This document shows positions 31,701 to 43,631 of a stretch of 64,000 bases of DNA, in pieces. The translations under genes and the position numbers were made by a program. This DNA is from Coenobita brevimanus (lineage: Eukaryota > Arthropoda > Malacostraca > Decapoda > Coenobitidae). Below the pieces are notes generated by a model that saw only the letters and a list, made by a program, of their open reading frames with translations, had not been told where the DNA came from and did not search any database. Location of the stretch: positions 2,050,969-2,114,968 of the forward strand of contig CM064664.1 of NCBI GenBank assembly GCA_032717465.1. The letters are read 5' to 3'. Positions within the stretch are counted from its first letter, which is position 1. Each line of letters starts with the position of its first letter.

Positions 31701-31753
31701 CCAGGGCGATGGCAGCCACAAGTAAGAGATGAGAACCCATTTTCACTCAGCAG
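31701..31753 (-). CDS. Fibrocystin-L-like gene, exon 1 with start codon and signal peptide
   Basis: ATG at 31740-31738 opens MGSHLLLVAAIAL plus one base, then a GTAAGT donor. The run LLLVAAIAL is a classic hydrophobic signal-peptide core, with likely cleavage after ALG at the exon 1-2 joint. The exon has 13 bases of leader before the ATG, preceded by TTTTATGCCCACAG, which looks like an acceptor, so an untranslated first exon probably lies further right. The encoded protein would be secreted or a type I membrane protein. Fibrocystin-L is a very large single-pass protein of this topology. Only its N-terminus is in the window. Confidence 0.8.
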
Positions 31754-31829
31754 CTGTGGGCATAAAACACGAGCGTAAGTGGAGGAGAGACGAATGGGAG
31801 AGGGAGGGAGGATTTGGCTTGTGTGAAGT

Positions 31830-31884
<55 letters not shown>

Positions 31885-32690
31885 ATTTGTGGTCTTTACT
31901 ACTGCTAAATGCTGTTGTCGATATGTGTATGTATTGTTGCTGGCTGTTGTGCTTATGTTTACCTTTATTCCATGCTGTGGATTACGTAAGGGAGGTATGA
32001 TGAGGGTTAAGGCAGGGAAGTTAAGAGAGGGAGACTAAGGAGCAGGAAAGAGCCAGATGACATGTGTAAATGGATCAGCTTTGTTATGGCTGGTGAACCT
32101 TGGCAGTGATTTACCTTACACTTCTTAACGCTACTACAAGTCAAATTTGCAGTCACATAAAAGTTTACCATGATAAAAAAAAAAAATTAAACTTACAGTA
32201 CGTTGCTTTTAATACTACATGGCATAGATATAGGCTACAGTCATCCATGCTCTCGTCAAATTAGACTCAGCAACTTTCCCTTACTAGAGTATTTTACGAT
32301 ATAGCAGGTTAGTAATTTCTTGTATGCTATTGATTCATTGTTCGTAAAAAAAAAAAAAGAAAGAAAGAAAGAAAGAAAACTGAGGTGTTATATGCAAAAT
32401 AAATCGTCAAAGAAGATGTGTTAGACAATCTCCAACAAGCTGACGAGAATACTGTGCAATGTTGGTCTGCAATGCACCGGGACAACGAGTAGCCTACACC
32501 ACAAAGAATGAAAGATTAAGAGAGAGAAAAAGGTGGAATTAATGATAACAAGGAGTGTGGGGGCCGTGAGCTGAAGAAAAAATGGAGAAGTACATGAGGA
32601 AGGAGGGCTTGGAACGGCAGAAGGGAGTGGTGGTGTATATCACAAGAAGCCTAGAAAAAGAACGAGAGATTTCAACAATCCCCCTTCCTT
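31754..32690. other. Upstream sequence of the fibrocystin-like gene
   Basis: A (CA)n run (31831-31881), an A run with (GAAA)n (32345-32380) and otherwise unassigned sequence. No promoter motif could be assigned with confidence. Confidence 0.5.
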
Positions 32691-32698
32691 GACCTTTT

Positions 32699-32749
<51 letters not shown>

Positions 32750-32798
32750 TCATAATATTCCTCTCATAACTAAGATTTTTTTTTTTTTTTTTTTTTTA
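32699..32798. repeat. (GA)n microsatellite and T homopolymer
   Basis: GA run at about 32700-32746 and T run at 32776-32798. Confidence 0.95.
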
Positions 32799-32861
32799 GG
32801 AAGAACAAGAAAAATTGAGTCTACATTCTCCTTATCCTTCCTGCAAACACACACTCCCGTT

Positions 32862-33392
<531 letters not shown>

Positions 33393-33621
33393 CAAATACA
33401 GAATTAAATTAAAAGCTAAAAATTCATTTCCAAAGAATAACTGATGTTGGGTTTAGGTTATTTGTATTTAACACTGGGAGAGAAAACTTCTGCAAGCTTC
33501 TTGTGTTTGGTTCCTTCCTGGTGTGTAACAACCATACACGCGCAAGGATGAACAACTCTGACAAACTCTTCACTAATTACTACCTGCACCACTACAAGAG
33601 CCTACGTTTTTGCCAGTAATA

Positions 33622-33835
33622 CCCCATCAGTCCGATGACGTATTTTATACTATACTCTTACCAGGAAACGATTTTACTGAACTTAGGAAAGACCTCCCGC
33701 ATTTAAGGGGTTAATTAAAGCCATATCGAACCCCTCCAGCTCAAAAAGTCTTCCAGAGTTTAATAGAATCGTCTGGCGGTAGCATTAACAGGATATATTA
33801 TGCGTCATGGAGTGAAAGAGTGAAGTATAGATAAG
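33622..33835. repeat. Palindromic repeat family, near-complete copy
   Basis: CATCAGTCCGATGACGTATTTTA at the left is answered by TATGCGTCATGGAGTGAAAG at the right. The middle holds TTACCAGGAAACGATTTTAC and its inverse TAATAGAATCGTCTGGCGGTAG. Confidence 0.8.
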
Positions 33836-33871
33836 AATTTTCATCCATCCACACAGGTGCCAGCATTTTTG

Positions 33872-34040
33872 TCGGCTGAGGAAGCTCCCTTACACCTTTT
33901 CCTAAGTAATTTCTATTGTTTATGACACCATACTGTCCTCTTCTATGTTACGCATAACGTACAATCAGATTTTAACTAGCCATATCCAAAAATTAAATCG
34001 CTAAGGAAAAAGTGTTAGGGAGCTTCCTTACCCAACGAGA
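33872..34040. repeat. Small hairpin repeat
   Basis: AGGAAGCTCCCTTACACCTTTTCCTAAG at the left pairs with the inverse of CTAAGGAAAAAGTGTTAGGG and AGCTTCCTTA at the right. The arms are about 45 bp. Similar GCTGAGGAAGAGGTGTTACG words occur near 24107 and 58675. Confidence 0.6.
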
Positions 34041-34220
34041 ATACGTGCCAAGGTACAATCGGAGCGAAAAGTTCACCCATCTCATTACTTTCGTCGGCTA
34101 GCTAATATCCCAAAGCTGGGAGAAGTTTGGTATATTTCTCCCTCTGTTAATTATTCTCTTAGACAGACAGATATAGATACAGGCAGACAGATAGGTATAA
34201 GGCAAACAAGTATGGACATG

Positions 34221-34355
34221 ACTCCCACCAGCATTTGCCTTTGATACATTTCATAAAATTTTCGGACACCTCACGTGATACAGACGGCCACGTGAGGTAT
34301 CCAAAAATTTGGTGAAATACAGTATATAAAAGGAAAATGCTGGCGGGTATTATTT
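34221..34355. repeat. Hairpin MITE
   Basis: CCCACCAGCATTTGCCTTTG...TTCGGACACCTCACGTG folds onto CCACGTGAGGTATCC...AAAGGAAAATGCTGGCGGG. The arms are about 60 bp with almost no loop. Confidence 0.75.
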
Positions 34356-35560
34356 CCCTTCCTGTTTGGCTTGACGTGGCAACCGGTGTGTCGTATACTA
34401 GGTCCATTGTTGATGTGCAGAGTAATGTATGTATGTATGTATGTATATAATCATATCGATAATAAAGTTAAAAAAAAGGTCAGTTAAATTTTATTCTCTA
34501 ACAAAGTATCTCATACCTTTTTTCTAATATTTCTATATACAGGTTCTGGGTTTGTGAGCAGCATGAGAAAATTATCCTATGCTGGACATAAATCACTGCA
34601 GGTGTTATGTCTGTACAGCCCACCAATTCTAGGAGTAAAAAATAAATAATTAAATGAAGTTATATTTGAGTCTAACATCGACAGATTGGCGATATGAGTG
34701 TGTGATGGCTGTTACAGAAGGAATGGCAGCCTATAGCAAAAATCTGTTGAAATATCAAGTGTGAAATTGTCTGCGATGGTGTCACGGAGTTAAGAAGTAG
34801 TACAACTGTATGTATGATGTATTTTAACCTGACAGAACTGAACCACTCCCTTAACCTGAAGAGCTCACTGACTCGTGGTTGAAAGAAAATAGATGAGCCT
34901 TAGCTCTATGAGCCTTAGCTATAAGGGAAGAATGAGCTTCCTAGGTTACTAGCCAAAATAGACCTGTCTAATATGATTACAATAATTCACAATCAATTGA
35001 GCTGAAAGGGGTTAGGAATCTTCGGCAGGTTAGATTTTAACGTGCTACAGCATTCTGTTGTCAGCATCATCTGTATTCTTTCAGTTAACTACAGACTCCG
35101 TCATTTCCAGGTGCAAATACAGTAAACCGTCTCTTTTATCTTTCACCTAACAACAGATTTTATCTGTCTTCCTTCTGCTACTTATAAGCTTCATCTGTCT
35201 TCCTTCAGCTAACTACAAACTCCATCTGTCTTCCTTCAACTAACTATAAACTTCATCTCTGTCTTTCTGCAATTAACCACAAATTTTATCAGTCTTCCTT
35301 CCTGCTTCCCCCTTTATCTCCATAATTTATGTTCATATTCGTGGCTCCACCTCAGTGATTGACATTTCTACAAATCATGTCAAACGTCTCCTCGCAAATG
35401 TTATTTATGGAAATGGCTGCTAGAGATCATCCATCTTAAGTTGGCCTAGATTTTCGTAATTTTGTAGCTTAATATTCTCCTAGCTCATTGACGGAATTAG
35501 ACCATACGCCGGCTCTGCATCATTTCCATAACGCCTTTTCGTAACTAGCACCATAAAGTA
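34356..35560. other. Unassigned intergenic sequence
   Basis: A (TATG)n run at about 34427-34446 and repeated ...CATCTGTCTTCCTTCAGCTAACTACAAACT... units at about 35085-35300 (a decayed tandem repeat of 45-50 bp). No gene is seen. Confidence 0.5.
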
Positions 35561-35564
35561 TCAA

Positions 35565-35655
35565 TTTTTTTTTTCTTTTTTAATGCAAGGAATAAGGAAA
35601 CAAAGGCTAGAAGCCCGCAAGACTGTTCCCTCAAAGAAAAAAAGAAAAACAAGAT
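35565..35655 (-). mobile_element. 3' end fragment of the Jockey/CR1-type LINE
   Basis: On the minus strand GAGGGAACAGTCTTGCGGGC, then an AGCCTTTGTTTCCTTATTCC-like stretch, then an A-rich tail. This matches the 3' UTR and tail of the LINE ending at 27646. Confidence 0.6.
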
Positions 35656-36570
35656 AATCGAGAGTCAAATTCAAGATCTGTTCTCTTCTGTTCTTGTTAC
35701 ACTTTATCATTCAAAATATCGAAGGCAATTTAAGGCCAAGTAAAAGTGGAGAGAGTAGAGTTGCTGTTACTATTACAGGTTGATTGCATAGACTATCTGT
35801 ATAACCATCACTTGGTTAGTAACTAATCTAGTTTTATGGCAAAAGGCCTAATTAGGCTGTCATAAATTACTGTCATAATTCATTAACGTCGAGGGAAATA
35901 AGGCTATGCAATGTCTTCATATAGTAGTAGTTTGTAGCCAGTCTCTGGCAGTTCATAGTCCGTAACATAGTTGCCGTCGGCTGTACAGATCAGACAGTAA
36001 CGGTGGGTCTCTGGTTTTATGATATATACTAACTTAATCATCTTGTCATTGGTTATGGAAAAATAAAAAAAGAGGGGGAGGGGGATGGCTGTACTAAAAT
36101 TCTGACATGGAATAGGCCTACTTGTGACGATACAAGTGCATTTCGTAGGAATCGTCCGTATGAGATGGAAGTGATTGATTCTGTAATCCTCGGATCGCGT
36201 CCATATGTCTTTGTCTATGTGACAACTCCTTGCGGAGCAATACGCAAAAACGGCAAGAGATATCAACAAACTCCCAAAGCAAAAGTTGTTAAGAGCCCTT
36301 TAGAGTGTACAAGTAATTTAGGCCCCCCAAATGTTGGGAAACCATCAAAGTTCGCCTTCTAGCTGTGTAGAAGAAAAAAGTGTCAGTCACTTACAAGCGA
36401 ATGACAGGAGTTTTCAGAGCTCCTAACACTAATTATCCATTGACCCAGGAACTGCGGAAAGTGTCACGACGAAGTCGAATGAAAGTTACTCAGAATTTTT
36501 TTAATGGGATACTTTTGCATTTTTTTGAGTTCTGGCAAAGCCAAAGAGAGGCTGAAGGCCTTTCGTGTAT
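35656..36570. other. Unassigned intergenic sequence
   Basis: Open frames at 35904-36269 (minus) and 36165-36362 (plus) have no recognisable domain and overlap on opposite strands. I do not call either as a gene. Confidence 0.4.
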
Positions 36571-36571
36571 G

Positions 36572-36771
<200 letters not shown>

Positions 36772-36773
<2 letters not shown>

Positions 36774-37309
36774 CATATGCATATATATGCCGGCAGCAGG
36801 ATCCCACTGTTACTTTGGGAGTCCCCGAGTGGCGGATTGGGGAACGCCTATAGATATACGAGTATGAGGTACCGTCTTAGATGGCACGGATCATGGAAGC
36901 CCCTATAGACATAGGCTACAGGGCTTCAAGTTTACTGAATAAGGTGGCAAAAAAATTACATCTCTTAAGAAACTATGTGGTAGGGAAGTGATATTATTTG
37001 CTACAGTCCCCCCGACCCAAACATCAATGTTATTATTCTGGCAACCACTTAACGGGAGCTTCTGTTGGATCTTCAACTAAATATTCAACCGCACTGCCTT
37101 TTGTGCTTAAGAGTAGTATGCCATCGAAGGTGAGTAGGCACCATCTCGGCAAATAGAGAATGGGACATTAAACAAGCTGAAGTCCATTATAATTTACACG
37201 TTTAATATATGAAGCCAAGCAAATTACAAACTTGGCACCTTGATGACAGAATATAAATACTATCTATATACCTGGGCTGCAGGAGCAGAAGTTTAAAACC
37301 GACTTGCCC
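36772..37309. other. Unassigned intergenic sequence
   Basis: No gene or repeat recognised. Confidence 0.35.
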
Positions 37310-39737
37310 ACTTCCACTGATCCACCTGGCGAACAAGCCTACATCTTTTCTATCCTTAATGACCTAGAGCAGCTTGTACAACACCCTCCCCGTATCCCTG
37401 ACCGCCTTGGAGAGAGCTCCAACATACTTGACCTCTTCCTTACACCTAATTCTTCTGCTTACACTGTTAATCGTTTCTCTTCGTTGGGCTCCTCCGATCA
37501 TAACCTTATTACCTTAACCTGTCCTATTGCTCCGGTACAGCCTGTGGACCCTCCAAAAGAAACGTCGTCTGTGGCACTTTGGAGCTGCGGATTGGGCGGC
37601 CCTCAGGCAATACTTCTTGGATTTTCCATGGAATGATAATTATTGCTTCCATGGCCGAGAGCCATCTGAGTGTGCCTTGCGCTACGGAGGTTATTCTCTC
37701 GGGCAAGGAAGCCTACATTCCTTTCTCATATCCTTTGACTAATGCAAGAAAGCCTTGGTTTAATCACGTTTGGTCTAAAGCTGTCTGCAACAAGGAGAGG
37801 GCCTATAAAAGGTACCGGAGCCAACCCACCCCTGAAACACATCTTTTTTACGTTTCTGCCCGGAATAGTGCTAAGTCTGTTCTTCGCTCTGCTGAAATAA
37901 TTTCATCCGTAATAAATGCTCTCAACTCTCCAACTCGAATTCTTCCCGCTCCTTCTGGCACCTTGCCAAAAACCTTTCTAACACCTTTACCTCATCGTCC
38001 TTCCCTCCTCTTTTCTACTCTGATGGTTCTGTAGCTATTTCATCTACTGATAAAGCAGATCTCTTCGCTGACTTTCTCTTCCAATTCCACCTTAGACGAT
38101 TCCAGTGCTGTTCCTCCAGCACTTCCCCCCTCTGACTTCCTCATGACTGACATTAAATTTTTTTCAGCTGATGTATTTTCTGCCATCACAGGCCTCAATA
38201 CTAACAAGGCATATGGGCCTGAAGGAGTCCCTCCTGTTGTCCTCAAGAACTGTGCCACTGTGCTTACACCCTGCCTAGGTAAGCTCTTTCGCCTTTGTCT
38301 ATCAACTTGTACCATTCCTCTTGCTGGAAGTTTGCTCTCATTCAGCCAGTCCTAAAGAAGGGTCACCATTCCCAACCCTCTAACTATCGTTCAATTGCCT
38401 TAACATCCTGTATTTCAAAAGTTTTCGAGTCAATTCTTATCTTTCCTATCACAACCTTCTTTCTGATCGTCAGTATGGGTTCCGTCAGGGACAGTCCACT
38501 GGCTATCTTCTCACCTACCTTTCAGACTCCTGGTCATACTTTGCTATCGCACTTGACATCTCAAAGGCTTTCGATCGAGTAAGACATAAATCTTTAATTT
38601 CCAAACTGCCCTCTTACGGTTTCTATCTTTCTATCTGTGCCTTCATCTATAGCTTCCTTTCTGGTCGTTCTATAGCCGCTGTTGTAGACGGCCATCGTTC
38701 TTCTCCTAGATCTATCAACACTGGTGTTCCTCAGGGCTCTGTCCTATCACCAACTCTCTTCCTTTTATTCATCAGTGACCTTCTAAACCGTACATCTAAC
38801 CCTATCCACTTGTATGCTGATGACTCCACCCTTCACCTTTCCATTCGGTTCCCGCAACGTCCATCTCAGCAGTTACTTCAACAAACAAGGGATGAAGCTA
38901 TGGCACACCTAATGTCTGACTTGGCTCGAATCTCTGACTGGGGTAAAAATAATCTTGTTGTTTTTAATGCATCAAAGACTCAGTTCTTACACCTATCAAC
39001 CCGACAAAATCTTCCACAGGTGTACCCACTAATGTTTAATATATTCAGCTTAATCCTGCATCACCCTCGAACATGCTTGGGGTTTCATTTACTCGCAACT
39101 TATCTTGGAAAGATCATATTATATCTCTTGTAAAATCTGCCTCCAAGAGGTTAGGTGTGCCAAGCCAACTCCGTTCCTTCTTAACCTCTGCACAATTGTT
39201 GACTCTATACACGGGTTTTATTCACCCCTGTGTAGAGTACAACTCTCATGTGTGGGGAGGATCCCCACATACAGCTTTTCTCAATAGGGTGGAGTCAAAG
39301 GCTTTTCGTCTCATTAACTCTCCTCCACTTACTGGCTCCCTTCAACCTCTGTCTCATCGCCGCACTGTTGCATCTTTATACTTTGCTATCGCTACTTCAA
39401 TGGTCACTGCTCCTCTGAACTGTCTGCTTGCATTCCTCCACCTCTACGACGGGCACGTAACACCCATCTAGCAGCAAACTCTCATCCCTTTTCTGTCCAA
39501 CTCTCTAATGCAAGAGTTAACCGTTACTCCCAGTCATTCATTTATGCAACAGGTCAACTCTGGAACTGTCTCCCTCTGTCTGTATTTCCTGCCAGCTATG
39601 ATCTCTAGTCTTTCAAACGCAGTGTGTCCAGGCATCTCGAAATGATCGGATCTTGAATTTGGCTTTCTCTTGTATTTTGTTTTTCTCTTGGAAGGAACAG
39701 TTATTTGCGGGCTCGTGGCCATTGCTTCCTTCTTCTT

Positions 39738-39771
<34 letters not shown>
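37310..39771 (+). pseudogene. Jockey/CR1-type LINE, 5'-truncated and decayed copy
   Basis: It begins within the endonuclease (GATCCACCTGGCGAACAAGC, the part after LGDFNVHH) and runs to a 3' UTR and 31-base A tail (39741-39771). Recognisable blocks are SSDHN (about 37490), [13 protein letters not shown] (about 38210), ALDISKAFDRV (about 38548-38580), GVPQGSVLSP (about 38720) and YADDS (about 38812). The frame breaks at least five times, and segments present in the 24.3-kb copy are missing, for example near 38440 and 38535. The 5' truncation is typical of incomplete target-primed reverse transcription. It keeps the longer C run (near 38122-38128) that the other copy lacks. Confidence 0.9.
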
Positions 39772-40529
39772 CCAATGTATAAAGAAGAAACTTTCCAGAT
39801 CGTGGTGTAGGCTAATGTAATCATTTTTTGCTTTATAAATAAGGCGACTGTAAAGATCTTAGTAACTATCGACCCATTTGCTTACTGTCAGTTATTTAAA
39901 CTCTTGATTAAAGTCCTTACAAACAGAATAACAATAAATTTGGATGAAAATTAATCTCTTGAGCAGGCAGGATTCCAAAGCAGGTATTTAACTACCTACT
40001 AATTAGGAAAACTACAGAATATAATAAACCACTGTGCTTAGGATTTCTCGATTGCGAAAAGGCTTTCGACTTCGTGGAGTACAGTGCAACTGTAATTTCA
40101 TTGCCGGAACAAGGAGTAAATTAGATAGTAAAACTGCTCGAAAACATATACAAAGAGGAAGCTGCTACAGTTAAAGACTGAAAAAAATAACACTAAGAAA
40201 GGCTTGTGTTGGGGAGATACAGTTTCACCAAAACTATTAACAGCGTGCCTTGAGAGCATTTTCAGAAAGCTAAAATGGGAGAACAAAGGAGTAAACATAG
40301 ATGGAGGAATCTAACTATATAATTACGATTTGCAGGTGACACTGTCATAATCTCAGAAACATAAAGACACTGCAAGAAATGTTAAATGACCTAATAAATC
40401 CTAAAATATGGCTAAAAATGAACCGGAGTAAAACTAATGTTTAATCCAAATACACTTAAGAGCGTCATCATAATTAATGATGAAAATCTTGAAGATGTTG
40501 AGAGGTAGGCTACAATTACTTGAAGCTAA

Positions 40530-40863
40530 TGCTACTAGAAAACAAAAATTTTCTTCTAAAATGATTGATAAGAAGTAGGAATGGCAAAAGGGAACAGATA
40601 AGAGATGAAAACAAACAAACAAACAAACAAACAAGAAAGCATTCAGGATGGAAGGCGATTTGGAGACTTGAACCCATCGCTACATTCCACCAACTATAAG
40701 TTTGTGACTAAAGTGTGGAACGTAGTAATGGGAGTCTCCATATCTCCTCCCATCCTGAATGCTCTCTTGTTCCTGTGCTTTTTCTTCATCGCTTATTTGT
40801 GCACTTCTGCCACTTCTACTTCTTAACAATCATTTTAGAAGAATTTTTTTGTTTTCTAGGTAT
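40530..40863. repeat. Inverted duplication (fold-back) inside the LINE relic
   Basis: The left arm (about 40530-40655: CTAGAAAACAAAAATTTTCT, then AAAATGATTGATAAGAAGTAGG, then AAGCATTCAGGATGGAAGG) is repeated inverted at about 40736-40862. Arms of about 125 bp differ at scattered bases and by a (CAAA)n expansion. The spacer is about 80 bp. Confidence 0.8.
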
Positions 40864-41124
40864 GATCATTTTGTGGAAGTATAATTATGCATAAAGCAAG
40901 TGTTAGACTTGGAGTGTTACTTACGAATCATACTGAAAGATTTAAACAAGGGAGCCTTCCCGTGAAAATAAGTTTTTTGGTACGATACGTTCTTCACCTA
41001 CAGGCGAGCTGTAGGTAACCAATATTGCGGAAAATGGCGTACTTACAGGTGACCACGATGCGGTTTTCGGCCGTAACTTATAAACCGTAGCTTGAATACA
41101 TTTTTACACACACACACACCACAA

Positions 41125-41245
41125 AGCCAGCCAGGAGACAGGACGTGTGTGCTGGGCAATCCCCATGTCCTGTCCCTCCCCCCTTACTATTTTTTATCCA
41201 GCCCATACCCCACTGACCGGGCTAAAGTATGGCCCGGCCTGCACT
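41125..41245 (-). repeat. Interspersed repeat B, copy 2
   Basis: Inverse of 16735-16855, including GGAGACAGGACGTGTGTGCTGG and CACTGACCGGGCTAA. Inserted in the LINE relic. Confidence 0.7.
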
Positions 41246-41470
41246 ATAGGTGCAGGAAATCTTTGAAAGAAGAAGAAAAAGAAGACTTTTCTAAACATGA
41301 AAAGAGATATCTACACCTGACAATCAGTATTTTGTTGTATGGTACCCTACACTCGCGTACGCCTTTTTGTTTTGGAGTTAAGACTGAAAAGGAAGAAAGA
41401 CAGAAAGAAGAAAAAAACAAAATCGATATTTCTGTGGTTCGACTTTGCGAGTAGTTTTGCACTTGAATAA

Positions 41471-41504
<34 letters not shown>
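41471..41504. repeat. T homopolymer
   Basis: A run of about 34 T, possibly the tail of a minus-strand retroposed insert. Confidence 0.95.
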
Positions 41505-41508
<4 letters not shown>

Positions 41509-42125
41509 GCTTAGAACCAAGTTTTGCGACAGTTTACCCGCGAATGCTCCTACATGCTACAGAAGAGGAAGCCACTCTGAACCTGCATCATTCCTAATTA
41601 CGAAATGCTACCGCAGTCCATGATAACGGGAGTTGAAAACGAAGTAAAACGACGGATTATAACTGAACGGAAAGCTTTCGGTAAACATACAGACATCATG
41701 AAAAGTAGCTTGCAGGTATGTGTGACGCAAAAGGTATGTAACGTACAGTATATTGCATATATGACGTACGGTTGAGAGACCTGAAAACTGACTAAATCAA
41801 TGGAAAACAAACTAATCTGTTCTCAAAGAGCAATGGAAACGTCAATGTTGGGAATATCTTTAATAGAAAGGAAGAGATCTACTTGGGTGAGAGAGCAAAC
41901 TAAAGTTTAAGACATTATAGGGGTTGTAAAAGAACAGAAATGGAGGTGAGCAGTTCATATAGCATAAGGGATAACCGATGCAAAAAGAGGCTGAATGAAT
42001 GGACTCCAAGCGAAGGTCAGACAGGAGGTGGAGAGATGAGACAGAATTTTGCAGGCAAATTGTCAGAGGTTGGCTCAGTCAACGAAGTCGTGGAGAAGGT
42101 TGAGGGGCGGGGCTTTATTTAGTAG

Positions 42126-43620
42126 CTGAATTAATTGCAATGGGTGATACCGATACATATAATGTTGGCTACGAGGTGTAAGAACACCCATCTTACCTAT
42201 ACGCTGGAGTGAAGAGGACTGAGGAGCGAGGGCTGAGGAGAGGTTTATATCTAGTCCAGTGCGAGGATGCAGGTGTGAAGTGACGCCGCCATATTCCTCC
42301 CCCTTCCCCCTCCAATAACACTTGCCCTGTGCTGTGTTGACAGTTTTCTAAGTTTGAGTTTCTCTTTATCTTTTACTGAATTCTGGATCAGAAAAATTAG
42401 ATACCACAGTCATCATTACTCTGACCTAATTTCCCTCTTTTCATACAAAAGAGGCAAGATCCAGAAAAAAAAGAATAAAGAAAGCAGACGCAAGAATGTT
42501 TGTTATCATCAGAGTAACCAGTGAAATCCATCCATTCACTTCTCATTCATGCATCTGGAACTTTCAGCATCATCCCACAAACAAAAACATCTACATAAAT
42601 ATGTTCTGTCTCATCAAGTAGCTCTCCCAACAACTAGAGTTAATCCATCGACTGTCAGTTTATAAAGGGGTTTATACCTGTCCCTGTGTATTGCCATAAA
42701 TATTTCTTGCATCCAGTTCATCCAAGAGTAACTAACATGATGAAAGACTTAACTAGCATATGTTTCCAGTCCTTCGTGTACTGTGCACAGCAGGACAACA
42801 TTTATATTATGTTCTACATCAGTGACCAGTCACACTGCCTGCCCATGTGTGAGAGATCCGGATAAAAAAGCTTCATAATAATATATACGTATAAGAACTC
42901 GCTTTTATTTAATTCACAGTGGATGCTCCATTATTTTTCTAAAACACAATGAATAAATAAAATGAAATATTTTAAGGTAGTTATACTCCACTCCTGTCGG
43001 TGGAGTAAAGATGTTAGGTGGTTAAAGAAGTCATGAGAAGCCATTCACCACACTGCCACCCTCTCCATCTTATTAGAAATAATTAAATAAGTAGAGAAAA
43101 AAAAAATCAATGGCCTCGCTATACAACGACATTCACGTTACCTCCGCTACTTCAGTACTGTCCACTATCCACCCTTGATCTGTCTAACACTTGTCAATAA
43201 CCCTCTGTCAAGTCTACCATTTAAGCAACCTAATGATAAAAATCTCATGCAAACATATAAATAAAACTTCTGACGTCACCAAAATACTTCAAACAGCTTT
43301 TTCGTTTTACTTCAAAGGATCGAAGTAGGTGTACCCTGGCACGCCACATAGCCATTACCCCGCGTCACACGTGGGCCATTACACACGCTTCTCTACCACG
43401 CAAATCTACCTCACTTCACATAAAGATACCCTAATGGCCAACCGTCATATGATCAAGCTGATAACATAATTTGAGCATGGAATCCTGATGTTCTCGAATG
43501 TAAGCAACGCATTTACGTATGTGGTATTGGAGGCAATGGCCCGGAGATACTGGCAGTGACGGATAAAGTATACTGTATATAGGACACAAGCAAAGGATGC
43601 TGGAGTTAGTGAATAATTAT
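42126..43620. other. Unassigned intergenic sequence
   Basis: No gene seen. A short inverted pair (CTGGATCAG/ATCCAG with TTTATCTTTT/AAAAGAATAAAG) lies at about 42365-42480. Confidence 0.45.
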
Positions 43621-43631
43621 AGGGCGCAAAG

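Larger units (their letters stand above)
39835..42125 (+). pseudogene. Ancient RTE-like LINE relic, interrupted
   Basis: Readable reverse transcriptase remnants are DLSNYRPICLLSV-like (about 39862-39895), EQAGFQS (about 39960-39980), LGFLDCEKAFDFVE (about 40040-40080) and RFAGDTVIIS (about 40328-40355). The 3' part resumes at about 41590-42110 (EVKRRIITERKAFGKHTDIM, LICSQRAMETSMLGISL). Many stops and frameshifts are present. An inverted duplication, repeat B and a T run of about 35 bases lie between the two halves. Confidence 0.65.

Noticed and set aside
35904..36362. Overlapping ORFs on opposite strands as a small gene
   Set aside because: No recognisable domain, no splice or promoter context, and they contradict each other.
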